A stretch of DNA of 64,000 bases from a virus: positions 1 to 64,000 of IMG/VR virus record IMGVR_UViG_3300043449_000947. One strand, written 5' to 3'. Under the pieces are notes generated by a model that saw only the letters and a list, made by a program, of their open reading frames with translations, searched no databases and was not told the DNA's origin. A program made the position numbers and the translations under genes. Of this stretch, positions 15,115 through 23,918 are shown piece after piece (the first letter of the stretch is position 1; each line of letters opens with the position of its first letter).

Positions 15115-16441
15115 ACACCAACGTGAAAGCCTTAAATTCATCAGAGAGCGACCGAGAGTATTTGATGCGAGCGACCCGGGTACTGGAAAAACTCGCGTCG
15201 CAATCGAGAGCTTTGCTGAGCGACGCGTGCGTGGAGGAGGTAAAGCGCTTGTTCTCGCACCCAAATCTCTACTTAGAGCAGCATGGGACGCCGATATTAA
15301 GAAATTTGCGCCGTCTCTCCGTACTTCTATCGCGTATGCAGAAAATCGAGCAGATGCTTTCGACGCGTTTGCAGACATCTACGTCACTAACCATGACGCC
15401 GCCAAGTGGCTCGCTAAGCAACCCGCTAAATTTTTTGACGGCTTCGACACTCTCATCATTGACGAAGTCGGGGCTTTCAAGCACGCGACTAGTCAACGAA
15501 GCAAGTCTATTAGCAAGATCAAAAAGTTTTTTACGTATCGGTTGGTAATGAATGGAACACCGACGCCTAATTCCATCACGGAGTTATGGCATCAGATGTT
15601 CATCATCGATGACGGGGCCCGATTAGGGCCCAGTTTTTTCGCTTTCAGAAATGCGGTCTGTATTCCTAAACAGGTAGGACCGCTCGCTACCATGATGAAG
15701 TGGGAAGATCGCCCCGGTGCAGCTGATGCTGTAGCCAAGCTGGTGGAAGATGTAACCATCCGTCATGAGTTCGAAAAGTGCATCGACATTCCAGAGAACT
15801 TCGAGCATGCAGTGCCTTACTATCTGACTCCTACGCAAATGAAGGTCTACGACGAGATGCGCAAGGATCAGCTAGCCATCCTCGACTCGATGGAGATGAT
15901 CACCGCAGTCAATGCAGCTGCAGTCACTACCAAGCTGCTGCAGATTGCTTCAGGTGCTGTGTACTCAAGTGATGAAAAATATCATCTGGTAGACGAAGCT
16001 CGCTACGAACTGATCATGGATCTGATCGAAGAACGTCAGCACTGCGTAGTATTTTTCCTTTGGAAACATCAACGTGAGCAGCTTGTGAAAAAAGCACTTG
16101 CTCGTGGAATTACGCACTGTATCATCGACGGCTCTGTATCGGCCTCAGTCCGAAATCAGGACATCGACTACTACCAGAAAGGGCTCTACAAAGTAGCGTT
16201 CATTCATCCGCAGTCTGGTGCACATGGACTTACCTTAACACGAGGTACGTCCACAATATGGGCTAGTCCCACTTACAATCTTGAACATTATCAACAGGGA
16301 ATCAAGCGAATCTATCGAGCAGGACAAACCCAAAAAACAGAAACAATAATGGTCGTCGCTCAGAATACGTTGGAAGACAAGGTCTGGCTGGCGCTGCAGA
16401 ATAAAAGAATACAAATGAATGAGCTGTTAAAACAACTATGA
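15101..16441 (+). CDS. SNF2-family DNA helicase/translocase
   Basis: 446 aa. Both RecA-like lobes are present: motif I DPGTGKTR (25-32), motif II IIDEVGAFK (119-127; usually DEAH), motif III LVMNGTPTPNS, motif IV VVFFLWKHQREQL, motif V GAHGLTLTRG, and motif VI QGIKRIYRAGQT. This layout fits phage SNF2 proteins that remodel replication or recombination intermediates. The start at 15101 (MDLFKHQRES) is chosen because it begins the helicase fold and overlaps the nuclease by only 14 nt. The two genes probably act together. Confidence 0.92.
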   Translation: MDLFKHQRESLKFIRERPRVFDASDPGTGKTRVAIESFAERRVRGGGKALVLAPKSLLRAAWDADIKKFAPSLRTSIAYAENRADAFDAFADIYVTNHDAAKWLAKQPAKFFDGFDTLIIDEVGAFKHATSQRSKSISKIKKFFTYRLVMNGTPTPNSITELWHQMFIIDDGARLGPSFFAFRNAVCIPKQVGPLATMMKWEDRPGAADAVAKLVEDVTIRHEFEKCIDIPENFEHAVPYYLTPTQMKVYDEMRKDQLAILDSMEMITAVNAAAVTTKLLQIASGAVYSSDEKYHLVDEARYELIMDLIEERQHCVVFFLWKHQREQLVKKALARGITHCIIDGSVSASVRNQDIDYYQKGLYKVAFIHPQSGAHGLTLTRGTSTIWASPTYNLEHYQQGIKRIYRAGQTQKTETIMVVAQNTLEDKVWLALQNKRIQMNELLKQL

Positions 16442-16638
16442 GTAAATTAGCTTCACTCACTACTCGTCATGGAACCCTCTATCGACATGACGACACTGTT
16501 ATCGTTATGGAAGACGACGATTTATGGGTAACAGTAACTATCTTGGACGGTAGTAGTTCAGTACTAATCGATAGAGAGGAATGGCCAGCTTTTGTTGAAA
16601 TGGTAGAAGAAATAGATAGAGCAAGGAAGGATAAATGA
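16438..16638 (+). CDS. Small acidic protein, unknown function (66 aa)
   Basis: ATGA-coupled at both ends, to the SNF2 gene and to thyX. It is beta-rich (TLYRHDDTVIVMEDDDLWVTVTI is the visible strand pattern, residues 13-35) with an acidic helical C-terminus. No family recognised. Confidence 0.65.
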   Translation: MSKLASLTTRHGTLYRHDDTVIVMEDDDLWVTVTILDGSSSVLIDREEWPAFVEMVEEIDRARKDK

Positions 16639-17264
16639 GTGTAAAACTAATCTGGATTACTCCAAACGCAGAAGATCTGATTGCTCACATGGCTCGTGTA
16701 AGCAATCCTAAAAATCAAAATAGCGAAGACATCGAAGAACTTATCCGCTACATGATGAGACACAAGCATTGGTCACCTTTCGAGATGGCCAATGCAGTCT
16801 TTGAGATCAACACGACAAGAGATATTGCTCGTCAGATCCTTCGTCACAGAAGCTTTTCTTTTCAGGAATTCTCTCAAAGATATGCTTCGATTAAAGAGCT
16901 GCCTGCTACGATTCACAGAGAATGTCGGCTGCAGGGCATAACTAACAGGCAGAGCAGTATCGAGACTAGCAATAGCGACATGGTTTCGCTCTGGTCAGAT
17001 ATTCAGAAGACGGTGCATGACATTACTCAAGAAGCATACTTCGCAGCACTTGATGCAGGTATTGCCAAGGAGCAAGCGCGTGCTCTTCTTCCTGAAGGAT
17101 TGACGCCTACTCGTATGTACATGAACGGTACCATCCGCAGCTGGCTTCACTATCTTGATCTTCGTTGTAAAGAAGATACGCAGAAAGAACATAGGTTAAT
17201 CGCAGAGCAGATCGCATCAATACTTTCTCAGGAGCTCCCTACTATATATGCTGCTAACTCTTGA
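16635..17264 (+). CDS. thyX: Flavin-dependent thymidylate synthase
   Basis: It converts dUMP to dTMP using methylene-tetrahydrofolate, FAD and NADPH. The ThyX signature RHRSFSFQEFSQR is at residues 70-82 (RHRxxSxxxxSxR). HWSPFEMANAVFEI (45-58), ARALLPEGLTPTRMYM and RSWLHYLDLR also match. At 209 aa it is close to usual ThyX length. It overlaps the polymerase gene by 17 nt, so dTMP supply and replication are co-expressed. Together with the dCMP deaminase at 21723 it forms a route from dCMP to dTMP. Confidence 0.97.
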   Translation: MSVKLIWITPNAEDLIAHMARVSNPKNQNSEDIEELIRYMMRHKHWSPFEMANAVFEINTTRDIARQILRHRSFSFQEFSQRYASIKELPATIHRECRLQGITNRQSSIETSNSDMVSLWSDIQKTVHDITQEAYFAALDAGIAKEQARALLPEGLTPTRMYMNGTIRSWLHYLDLRCKEDTQKEHRLIAEQIASILSQELPTIYAANS

Positions 17265-19086
17265 TTTTGAAACTTATTTCAGCCAAACCTATTCATTACG
17301 CAACAAGAAGATAAACACTAGCGAGTATATTCGTCACCCAGAGTTTAAGGTTCAATGCGTAGGTATTAAAGTAAACGATGAAAAAACTGTATGGTTTCCT
17401 GATAGATTCGTTGACCGAGCTCTTAGTTCTTTTGACTGGAGTACTGTTGACCTTCTTTGTCATAATACCGCTTTCGATGGCTTTATTCTGTCTCATCACT
17501 ATGGCATTGTGCCTAGATATTATCTCGATACCTTATCGATGGCTCGAGCGCTCCACTCAACGAAGATCGGTGCGGGACTCGATGAAGTAGCTCGTTATTA
17601 CAATCTTGGTAACAAGATTCCTGATGTTTTAGGCAAGACCAAAGGCGTACGTGATCTGGATCAAGAGCTAATGCTTGGTCTAGGTATGTACTGCGCTGAA
17701 GACGTTGAGCTGACTAAGCGCATCTACGACAAGATGATTCTGGGCTATCCCAAGAAAGAGCTAGACCTGATCGATCTGACAATCCGTATGTTCTGTGACC
17801 CGCTGCTTGAGGTAGACATACCTCGAGTTGAGCGCGAGCTTGAGAATGAGGTTGAAGAGAAGAAACGCTTGATAGCTATGACCAAGTCATCGATCGATGA
17901 TCTGTCATCAGCTAACAAATTTGCAGAAGCGCTTGTCGCTCTAGGTGCTACTCCTCCCAAGAAAGAATCATTACGAACAGGCAAGCAGACGTGGGCGTTT
18001 GCCAAGAATGACATAGAGTTTCAGAAACTCCGTGATCATGAATTTGAAGCAGTTCGTGATCTAGTCAACGCGCGTCTAGCCGCTAAGTCTACAATCGGTG
18101 AGACACGCGCACTTCGCTTTCTTACCGCAGGTGAGAATGGCTGGAAGCTTCCCGTATTACTCAAATACTACGGAGCTCATACCGGCAGGTGGAGTGCTGG
18201 CAACTCAATGAACATGCAGAATCTGAAACGAGGTGGTGAGCTTAGGCAATCTATCCTCGCTCCTGATGGACACTCGATCGTTGTAGTGGACTCAGGTCAG
18301 ATTGAAGCTCGCGTAACTGCATGGCTTGCTCAGGATAAGGAGCTGCTTGAGCTGTTCAGAGAAGGTCGAGATGTATACAAGTACATGGCCTCTCAGATCT
18401 ATGACGTGCCTGTAGAAGAAGTTACTAAAGATCAACGCTTCATCGGCAAGATCGCTATTCTCGGTCTTGGCTATGGTATGGGTGGTCCCAAGTTCTTTAC
18501 GACACTCGTATCAGGAGCGATGGGTCCTGTAGTAGATATCGAGTTAGCTGAATGCTACCGAATCGTTAACTCCTATCGACTGGCTCGTAATAAGATTGTC
18601 GATCTCTGGGAGTATCTCGATAGTACTGTCCTGCTCAATCTGTCTCTCGAGACTGAAGCTCCGTTTGGACCTAACGACTTTCTGTCTACCAAGAAAGAAT
18701 TTCGTATAGCGCTACCCAATGGTATGCACCTACAGTATCCGAATCTCTCAGGAGATGAAGGTAACTACACGCACTGTTCTGACAAAGAGAACAGAAAGGC
18801 AGAACCCAAGTTCAAGAAGATCTATGGAGGTCTTCTTACAGAGAATATTGTTCAAGCGTTAGCTCGAATAATAATTGCGGATCAGCTCCTTAAGATTTCT
18901 GACAATCTTAAAGGTATTGGCCGCGTCGTTACGACTACTCACGATGAAATCGTGGTGGTTGTTCCAGATCATCTGGCAGAGAGTACTCTAGCCATGATGC
19001 ATAAAGAAATGACGACTCCATCCGAATGGTGCATGGATCTTCCTCTAGCAGCAGAAGGTGGTTTCGCTCATAACTACTCAAAATAA
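17248..19086 (+). CDS. Family A DNA polymerase with 3'-5' exonuclease
   Basis: The replicative polymerase, 612 aa. Exonuclease motifs: DFET (6-9), NTAFD (73-77) and YCAEDVELT (about 151-159). Polymerase motifs: HTGRWS, motif A VVDSGQIEAR (346-355; Asp348), O-helix region IAILGLGYGMGGPKFF, and motif C HDE (565-567). There is no 5'-3' exonuclease domain, as is normal for phage enzymes. Motif B has GLGYGMG, like other phage polymerases of this kind. The ATG opens directly into the exonuclease domain. Confidence 0.95.
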   Translation: MLLTLDFETYFSQTYSLRNKKINTSEYIRHPEFKVQCVGIKVNDEKTVWFPDRFVDRALSSFDWSTVDLLCHNTAFDGFILSHHYGIVPRYYLDTLSMARALHSTKIGAGLDEVARYYNLGNKIPDVLGKTKGVRDLDQELMLGLGMYCAEDVELTKRIYDKMILGYPKKELDLIDLTIRMFCDPLLEVDIPRVERELENEVEEKKRLIAMTKSSIDDLSSANKFAEALVALGATPPKKESLRTGKQTWAFAKNDIEFQKLRDHEFEAVRDLVNARLAAKSTIGETRALRFLTAGENGWKLPVLLKYYGAHTGRWSAGNSMNMQNLKRGGELRQSILAPDGHSIVVVDSGQIEARVTAWLAQDKELLELFREGRDVYKYMASQIYDVPVEEVTKDQRFIGKIAILGLGYGMGGPKFFTTLVSGAMGPVVDIELAECYRIVNSYRLARNKIVDLWEYLDSTVLLNLSLETEAPFGPNDFLSTKKEFRIALPNGMHLQYPNLSGDEGNYTHCSDKENRKAEPKFKKIYGGLLTENIVQALARIIIADQLLKISDNLKGIGRVVTTTHDEIVVVVPDHLAESTLAMMHKEMTTPSEWCMDLPLAAEGGFAHNYSK

Positions 19087-19097
19087 GGTATTCATCT

Positions 19098-19463
19098 ATG
19101 AAATTATCGACTCTTGTTGAGTCTCTGGGCACTCTTGTCCAGAGGAAAAAAGCTCTTGAGCGTCAGCTCAAGGAGATTACTGAAGGGATAGCGCTGGTTG
19201 AATCAGATATAATGCATGCTATGGACGATGAAGGTATTCAGCAGTCCGTTAGCAATCATATGAAAGTAAAGATAAACGAAGCTACGTATCCGCATGTAGA
19301 AAACTGGGATCAGTTTTATGACTTTATCTATGACAACCGTTACTTTCATCTTCTCGAGAAACGCCCAACTGTCGTTGCTTACAGAGAACTTCTAAGCCTC
19401 GGTAAAAAAGTTGATGGTGTAGTCCCTTTCGTAAAACGCAAACTTAGCTTCACTGAGGTATAA
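19098..19463 (+). CDS. Conserved replication-module protein with coiled-coil N-terminus
   Basis: 121 aa. Residues 1-45 are a coiled coil (LVQRKKALERQLKEITEGIA). The C-terminal half has the phage-family pattern VENWDQFYDFIYDN...FHLLEKRPTVVAYREL. The family regularly sits next to phage polymerase genes, but its function is not known to me. It is followed three bases later by the next gene. Confidence 0.75.
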   Translation: MKLSTLVESLGTLVQRKKALERQLKEITEGIALVESDIMHAMDDEGIQQSVSNHMKVKINEATYPHVENWDQFYDFIYDNRYFHLLEKRPTVVAYRELLSLGKKVDGVVPFVKRKLSFTEV

Positions 19464-19465
19464 CC

Positions 19466-20173
19466 ATGTCTACTGATATTTCACTTATCCACTCTCAGCT
19501 GCCTGCTGAGCTTATTGAGCAGCTTAAAGTTCAAGCCGATCTTGAGCGTGCTCGTTTAGGTAACAATAGCGAGGCTGATGTTATCCGTGTTTCTCAGAAT
19601 AAGAAATTTCAGTTTCCTAAATCTGACGAATTAGTCGACGAGTTCGATGCAGTTATCGTCAACTTCGCTTTTCGCAATAACTATTATCTGGGTCGTTACA
19701 ATCCTAAAGAAGTTGTACCGCCAGCGTGTTTCGCTATCTCTGAGAACTCGAGAGATCTGGTTCCATCAGTCAATTCTCCTAAAATTCAGGCTGATGACTG
19801 TGCGTCTTGTCAGCAGAATCAGTTTGGCTCTAGCCCGACAGGTGGTGGCAAGGCTTGTAAGAATACGGTGGTCATCGGTGTAGTTCCTGCTGACGATCAG
19901 GAGAATCATCCGATTATGGTTGTTAACGTCTCACCGACTTCTCTCACTGCGTTTAACAAGTATGTTAACCATGTGATGGACAAGACCAAGCTTACGGTCC
20001 AGACTGTCGTCACCAAGTTCTACTTTGATCCCAAATCAGACTATCCGTCCATACGATTCGAGATGGTTGCTCCCAATACCAAGATCATGGAGACTTTCGC
20101 TCGCAAGGACGAAGCTCTTCGTCGAGTCATGGCTGAGCCAGATGTATCTGGTTTTTCAGAAGGTAAGAAATAG
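19466..20173 (+). CDS. Conserved phage protein with Cys motif, candidate ssDNA-binding
   Basis: 235 aa. The middle holds PPACFAISENSRDLVPSVNS, then DDCASCQQNQFGS and GKACKN, a zinc-finger-like cysteine set. The C-terminal half is beta-rich (HPIMVVNVSPTSLTAFNKY). This family is common beside phage polymerases; a single-stranded DNA-binding role is plausible from position and cysteines but not shown. An intrinsic terminator follows 10 nt after the stop. Confidence 0.72.
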   Translation: MSTDISLIHSQLPAELIEQLKVQADLERARLGNNSEADVIRVSQNKKFQFPKSDELVDEFDAVIVNFAFRNNYYLGRYNPKEVVPPACFAISENSRDLVPSVNSPKIQADDCASCQQNQFGSSPTGGGKACKNTVVIGVVPADDQENHPIMVVNVSPTSLTAFNKYVNHVMDKTKLTVQTVVTKFYFDPKSDYPSIRFEMVAPNTKIMETFARKDEALRRVMAEPDVSGFSEGKK

Positions 20174-20182
20174 ATGACCTTT

Positions 20183-20211
20183 TCCCCCGGTAACCCCGGG
20201 GGATTTTTTTT
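20183..20211 (+). terminator. Intrinsic terminator
   Basis: CCCCCGG pairs with CCGGGGG around TAACC, followed by eight T. It ends the polymerase unit; the next gene starts only six bases after the T-tract with no visible ribosome site. Confidence 0.9.
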
Positions 20212-20216
20212 CGCCT

Positions 20217-20429
20217 ATGAACTCTACAGCCGCTTTAAAAATTCTGGATATATTGGTTCACGCCGATATCGCTTATCACCTTAAAGGCACTTCCTATCGA
20301 GAATTTCTAACGCCTTACTACCATCGATCGATGGGTGAGTTACGTAAAGAATTAGGCAAAATCTTAGCATTGGGGACTGATATGCATAGATTTATCGATA
20401 TTTTTATACAGGAGTTGAATGATGAATGA
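20217..20429 (+). CDS. Small unknown protein (70 aa)
   Basis: Helical and soluble (ALKILDILVHADIAYH, then ELRKELGKILALGTDM). It starts immediately after the terminator T-tract with no Shine-Dalgarno, so expression may depend on read-through or a leaderless start. It overlaps the exonuclease gene by 11 nt. Confidence 0.6.
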   Translation: MNSTAALKILDILVHADIAYHLKGTSYREFLTPYYHRSMGELRKELGKILALGTDMHRFIDIFIQELNDE

Positions 20430-20961
20430 TGTCATGCTCGACATAGAGACTCTTGATGTATCCGCATCATCAGTCATTCTTTCTATAGGCGCTGTTCGTT
20501 TCGATATCGATCAAATCGATTCATTCGGACCAGCCTTTTCTGCTCATCTCAGCATAGCTGATCAGATCAGGCTCGATAAGCGCACGATCTCTGAAGACAC
20601 GTTGTTCTGGTGGTTAGGGCAAAGCGATGAAGCACGCAATGCACTTCTTTCTCAGACTAGAGAAGACCCATCGATAGTGCTGCGTGAACTAGCTCAGTTC
20701 ATTTCTCCCACTGACTTTGTGTGGGGCAATGGCTCTGATTTCGATAACGCCATATTGGCTGATGCCTATCGATCGAAAAATTATCCACTTCCGTGGAGAT
20801 ATAGAAACAACCGCTGCTACCGAACTATGAAGGCTGCATTTCCATATGTACCCAAACCAGCCTTTGTAGGCATTCCACACAATGCCGTAGACGATGCAAG
20901 AAATCAGGCATTACATCTACAACATATCCGGGCACATATTAAGAATGAGCAGCAAGCCTGA
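20419..20961 (+). CDS. DnaQ-fold 3'-5' exonuclease (Rv2179c-like)
   Basis: 180 aa. Exonuclease motifs: I MLDIETLDVSASSVILSIGA (6-25; Asp8, Glu10), II GNGSDFDNAIL (about 98-108) and III HNAVDDARNQA (about 155-165; His, Asp). The overall layout, including the FWWLGQS segment, matches the Rv2179c/DexA-like exonucleases found in many phages. It may trim DNA or RNA ends. An AGGAG site precedes a double ATG; either could start the protein. It overlaps the VRR-NUC gene by 17 nt. Confidence 0.9.
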   Translation: MMNDVMLDIETLDVSASSVILSIGAVRFDIDQIDSFGPAFSAHLSIADQIRLDKRTISEDTLFWWLGQSDEARNALLSQTREDPSIVLRELAQFISPTDFVWGNGSDFDNAILADAYRSKNYPLPWRYRNNRCYRTMKAAFPYVPKPAFVGIPHNAVDDARNQALHLQHIRAHIKNEQQA

Positions 20962-21346
20962 AACCGTCTATTACAGATCAATCCTTAAACTCCTACCGAG
21001 AGGACTTTATGTTGAAAAGATGTACAACCCGCTTAAAGGCGGAACACCTGATCTATGGCTATCTGGCACTGCTGATGATCTCTGGCTTGAAGTTAAGTTC
21101 GTTAACCCTATTCCCGTACATGTACCCATCAGAATATACAAAATCCTCAGTCCTCTTCAGCGGAAGTGGCTCTCTGACAGATATACAGAAGGGCGCAACA
21201 CGGCTGTTCTTCTCGGAACACCCAAAGGTTCAATCATCATCGAAAACAAAGACTGGGAGGTGCTCGACGTGCTAGCTGCTGAAACTGAATGGCTAGACAA
21301 ACAACAAATCGCCAATCATTTATCAGAGAGACTCATGTTTACATGA
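20945..21346 (+). CDS. VRR-NUC-type nuclease
   Basis: 133 aa. The start at 20945 (MSSKPETVYYRSIL) is chosen because it begins the fold and limits overlap. The VRR-NUC core shows GGTPDLWLSG (Asp active-site residue near 36) and LWLEVKF (Glu-x-Lys near 49), the PD-(D/E)XK arrangement of this family. KWLSDRYTEGR follows as usual. Such nucleases act on branched or single-stranded DNA. It lies next to a second exonuclease gene. Confidence 0.82.
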   Translation: MSSKPETVYYRSILKLLPRGLYVEKMYNPLKGGTPDLWLSGTADDLWLEVKFVNPIPVHVPIRIYKILSPLQRKWLSDRYTEGRNTAVLLGTPKGSIIIENKDWEVLDVLAAETEWLDKQQIANHLSERLMFT

Positions 21347-21480
21347 AATTTTTGCGCTTCTTACGTTTCCTTAACCTAACTACGCGCCTCATCTACGGAA
21401 CCGCTCTGGCTCTGTTCATGACGTACGAAATAACTACTCATAGACCCAAGAGACTTACTCATGACCCAAGACCTGAATGA
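21343..21480 (+). CDS. Small membrane-associated protein (45 aa)
   Basis: The ATG is in the stop codon overlap of the nuclease gene (ATGA). A basic amphipathic N-terminus (KFLRFLRFLNLTTR) precedes a short hydrophobic helix (LIYGTALALFMTY). It overlaps the next gene by 20 nt. Unknown function. Confidence 0.55.
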   Translation: MKFLRFLRFLNLTTRLIYGTALALFMTYEITTHRPKRLTHDPRPE

Positions 21481-21742
21481 AGTTCGCGATGAATTTTTTA
21501 GAAATCTTACAGAGAAGCATGGTGAGCGCATCACCATGTACACCATAGCTGGTATAAATCTAATGGCGCTTAATTCATATGTGCCAGAAGAGCAGTTCGA
21601 AAGTGTAAAAGACTGTACGCAAGTGATCACTTCTTCGATCATTCAGCTTGCAGGCATCACTGAAGACGAGCACAGGCTCTCAGTAGAGCAGGCAGCTGTC
21701 TATTTCAAGCTATTTGAACCACATGAATCCGAAGCATCGTAA
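21461..21742 (+). CDS. Unknown helical protein (93 aa)
   Basis: Soluble, helical (LNEVRDEFFRNLTEKHGER; VEQAAVYFKLFEPHE). It overlaps both neighbours (20 nt on each side), typical of this block. No family recognised. Confidence 0.65.
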   Translation: MTQDLNEVRDEFFRNLTEKHGERITMYTIAGINLMALNSYVPEEQFESVKDCTQVITSSIIQLAGITEDEHRLSVEQAAVYFKLFEPHESEAS

Positions 21743-22160
21743 ATTTATAGCCATCGCTCAGGCGGTGGCTTCTCTTTCCAAAGATGACAGCACAAAAGTT
21801 GGTGCCATTGCCTTGGGCCCCGCAGGGGAAATCCGTGCTATGGGATATAACGGAATGCCGAGGGGGTGCGACGATACGAACGCGGTTAAATGTGTCAGAC
21901 CAGAAAAGTATTTTTGGTTTGAACACGCTGAGAGGAATCTCATCTATAACGCTGCTCGCATCGGAGTGCCTCTCGAAGGCTCAACTCTTATCCTATCGGG
22001 ACTCTATCCTTGCATGGACTGTGCGAGAGCGATTGTTCAGTCCGGAATTCGAGAAGTTATTGCCCCTAGTATCCCTCAAGACTCGCGATGGACAGATCAT
22101 GCTATCCGAGCTAATCAACTGTTTGCAGAATGTGGAGTCATAGTTCATGAATATATTTGA
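21723..22160 (+). CDS. dCMP deaminase
   Basis: It converts dCMP to dUMP, the substrate of ThyX. Zinc-site motifs are HAE (68-70) and PCMDC (96-100), with GYNGMPRGCDD (41-51) as in phage dCMP deaminases. At 145 aa it is of usual length. The ATG at 21723 fits the family start; a TTG nine bases earlier is less likely. It overlaps the 22147 gene by 14 nt. Confidence 0.95.
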   Translation: MNPKHRKFIAIAQAVASLSKDDSTKVGAIALGPAGEIRAMGYNGMPRGCDDTNAVKCVRPEKYFWFEHAERNLIYNAARIGVPLEGSTLILSGLYPCMDCARAIVQSGIREVIAPSIPQDSRWTDHAIRANQLFAECGVIVHEYI

Positions 22161-22518
22161 TCTTGAATCAGCTCTTGACGGAGCTGATGTGTGTACTCGC
22201 AGCGGCTTGTGTGTATCTCAGCTGCGTACGTTCTCTGATGATGAAGAATCACTCATCGGAGTAATCCACACCTCTGGTGGACGATCGATTCTAGGTCGCT
22301 GGAATACAGACGGGCTCTCTGTAGCTAAAGAGTCTCTTGATCTGTTTATGGAGCCTACGCAAGAAGAGCTCTTCATCAATCTCTATAAGAAGGATGGAGT
22401 GATCAAGTCAGGAAAGGTCCATACCTCACGAACCGAAGCACTTAACGCAGCTAACAGCTCGCCTATGTATTTCGGAACTCTAGCGTTTGATCCCAACGAG
22501 ATAGACGCTCTAAGCTAA
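22147..22518 (+). CDS. FDLExAL-family protein, paralogue of the 7406 gene
   Basis: 123 aa. NIFDLESALDGADVCTRSG, SQLRTF, IGVIHTSGGR and DLFMEP line up with the 7406 gene product. The C-terminal part (VHTSRTEALNAANSS) is different. Function unknown. A terminator follows directly. Confidence 0.75.
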   Translation: MNIFDLESALDGADVCTRSGLCVSQLRTFSDDEESLIGVIHTSGGRSILGRWNTDGLSVAKESLDLFMEPTQEELFINLYKKDGVIKSGKVHTSRTEALNAANSSPMYFGTLAFDPNEIDALS

Positions 22519-22524
22519 CAACGA

Positions 22525-22546
22525 AGCCGCTGCAGAGCGGCTTTTT
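22525..22546 (+). terminator. Intrinsic terminator
   Basis: AGCCGC pairs with GCGGCT around TGCAGA, followed by five T, just after the 22518 stop. Confidence 0.8.
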
Positions 22547-22563
22547 CATATCCGGAGAATTTT

Positions 22564-22857
22564 ATGGGTTATCTATACACACTTAATAACGACACTGTGG
22601 AAGTTGAGTACAGCGGTACTCCATACATTCCAGCTTATATATCCGGACCTCCTGAGGACTGCTACCCAGAAGAGGGTGGCGAGATCGAAATCGAGTCTGT
22701 CGAATACGAAACCAGTGGTCGAGTCATGATCGACGGTAAATGGGTAGCTGTTAAGCGAGTAGTTGTGGATATCTCTCCGCTACTTAGCGAAGCTCAGCTT
22801 GAAGACATTACTGACAAAATTGCTCATTTTAATCACGATGAATATCTTTGTCCTTGA
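22564..22857 (+). CDS. Conserved small phage protein (97 aa)
   Basis: CGGAGA ribosome site. Acidic and beta-rich, with EYSGTPYIPAYISGPPEDCYP, EIEIESVEY and the C-terminal ISPLLSEAQLEDITDKI helix. Small phage proteins with this beta domain followed by an LLSE..LE.I helix are common and unassigned. It overlaps the next gene by 20 nt. Confidence 0.7.
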   Translation: MGYLYTLNNDTVEVEYSGTPYIPAYISGPPEDCYPEEGGEIEIESVEYETSGRVMIDGKWVAVKRVVVDISPLLSEAQLEDITDKIAHFNHDEYLCP

Positions 22858-23314
22858 TCAGAACCCACGTCTTGCAGGCATGATGCACTGCGACAAGCAT
22901 GTCTCAAAAATGCTGCTCGAGAGTGCTCAGATGATCTGCACTACCATTAATCATATTGGTGGTGTATCTCCCTACAAGACTTCGCATCTGAACCATCCTT
23001 GTTCTGTATGGGCTAGGGCTAGTTCAGAAAATCTCAACTGGTTGAGCTACCTAGCCAAGGAGCTCAACAACCAGTACCGCGTTAGATATAACAAGGATCA
23101 CAACCACAAATCGTGGGAAGTAATAAAACACGTAATAAAACACAATGAAACACTGATAACAGAAAAGATGCATCACATCGGTCCTACTCCGTTCGTATTG
23201 GCCATGCCTGAACAGTACAAGTGCTCTGATCCTGTACAGGCGTACAGGGCTTATTACAAATCCAAAGAATTCGCTCAGTGGAACAAAGGTGTTCCAACTC
23301 CTTACTGGTGGTGA
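22838..23314 (+). CDS. Widespread phage protein, possibly DNA-repair related
   Basis: 158 aa from the ATG at 22838, which gives the typical family start MNIFVLDQNP. Family landmarks are MHCDKHVSKMLLESAQMI, NHPCSVWAR, NLNWLSYL, MPEQYK and AYRAYYKSKEFAQWNK with a final PYWW. The family is frequent in cyanophages and other phages. The DKHVxKMxLE and NHPxxxW pattern recalls pyrimidine-dimer glycosylase (Pyr_excise) proteins, so a distant relation is possible but unproved. Confidence 0.75.
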   Translation: MNIFVLDQNPRLAGMMHCDKHVSKMLLESAQMICTTINHIGGVSPYKTSHLNHPCSVWARASSENLNWLSYLAKELNNQYRVRYNKDHNHKSWEVIKHVIKHNETLITEKMHHIGPTPFVLAMPEQYKCSDPVQAYRAYYKSKEFAQWNKGVPTPYWW

Positions 23315-23315
23315 C

Positions 23316-23918
23316 ATGACTGGTTCTTTATCTAAACCGTCCAAGATGCCGGGCTTTGGCTACGGCCTACCAGCTCTTACGTCTTGTAAGGTTGGTAGTG
23401 AATTGGCTAAAATACCCGGGTCTGTTTGCAACAAGTGTTACGCGTTAAAGGGACGATATGTAATGCCTGTTGTACAACAGGCCCAAGCTCTTCGTCTTGC
23501 GTCCATAGAAGGTCCGAACTGGGTCGATGATATGGTTAAGCTGATAGGACGCAAACGAGAAAAACATTTTCGCTGGCATGATTCGGGAGACTTAGTCTCC
23601 CTTGTTCATTTAGTGAATATTGTTTCTATTGCTCGACGCTTACCAGAATTTCTTTTCTGGCTTCCTACAAGAGAACGAAAGATAGTTAATTCATATGAAC
23701 GTCTTTTCGGTGATTTTCCAGACAACCTTATCGTGCGTATCAGCGTAGCGATGGTTGATGGCAAACCTCCTCAAACTTCTTTGTGTACATCTACGGTCCA
23801 TAAGGACAGCGTTCCTATCGGCTACATGTGTCCCGCTCATCTACAGAACAACAAGTGTGTTTCTTGTCGAGCCTGCTGGGACAAGACAATAAAGAACATT
23901 TCTTACTTGGAACACTGA
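23316..23918 (+). CDS. Gp88-family phage protein
   Basis: 200 aa. The Gp88 family pattern is present: MPGFGYGLPALTSCKVG, GSVCNKCYALKGRY (Cys38, Cys41), FRWHDSGDL, LPTRE, IVRISVAM and a cysteine-rich end (CPAHLQNN, CVSCRACW). The many conserved cysteines suggest a metal or Fe-S site. Function unknown. The start at 23316 overlaps nothing and is two bases after the previous stop; its stop overlaps a 19-residue hydrophobic reading frame. Confidence 0.85.
   Translation: MTGSLSKPSKMPGFGYGLPALTSCKVGSELAKIPGSVCNKCYALKGRYVMPVVQQAQALRLASIEGPNWVDDMVKLIGRKREKHFRWHDSGDLVSLVHLVNIVSIARRLPEFLFWLPTRERKIVNSYERLFGDFPDNLIVRISVAMVDGKPPQTSLCTSTVHKDSVPIGYMCPAHLQNNKCVSCRACWDKTIKNISYLEH

Noticed and set aside
14944-15378. 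144-codon minus-strand frame across the nuclease/helicase junction
   Set aside because: Overlaps two well-supported plus-strand genes and shows the low-complexity Ser/Arg composition of a shadow frame.
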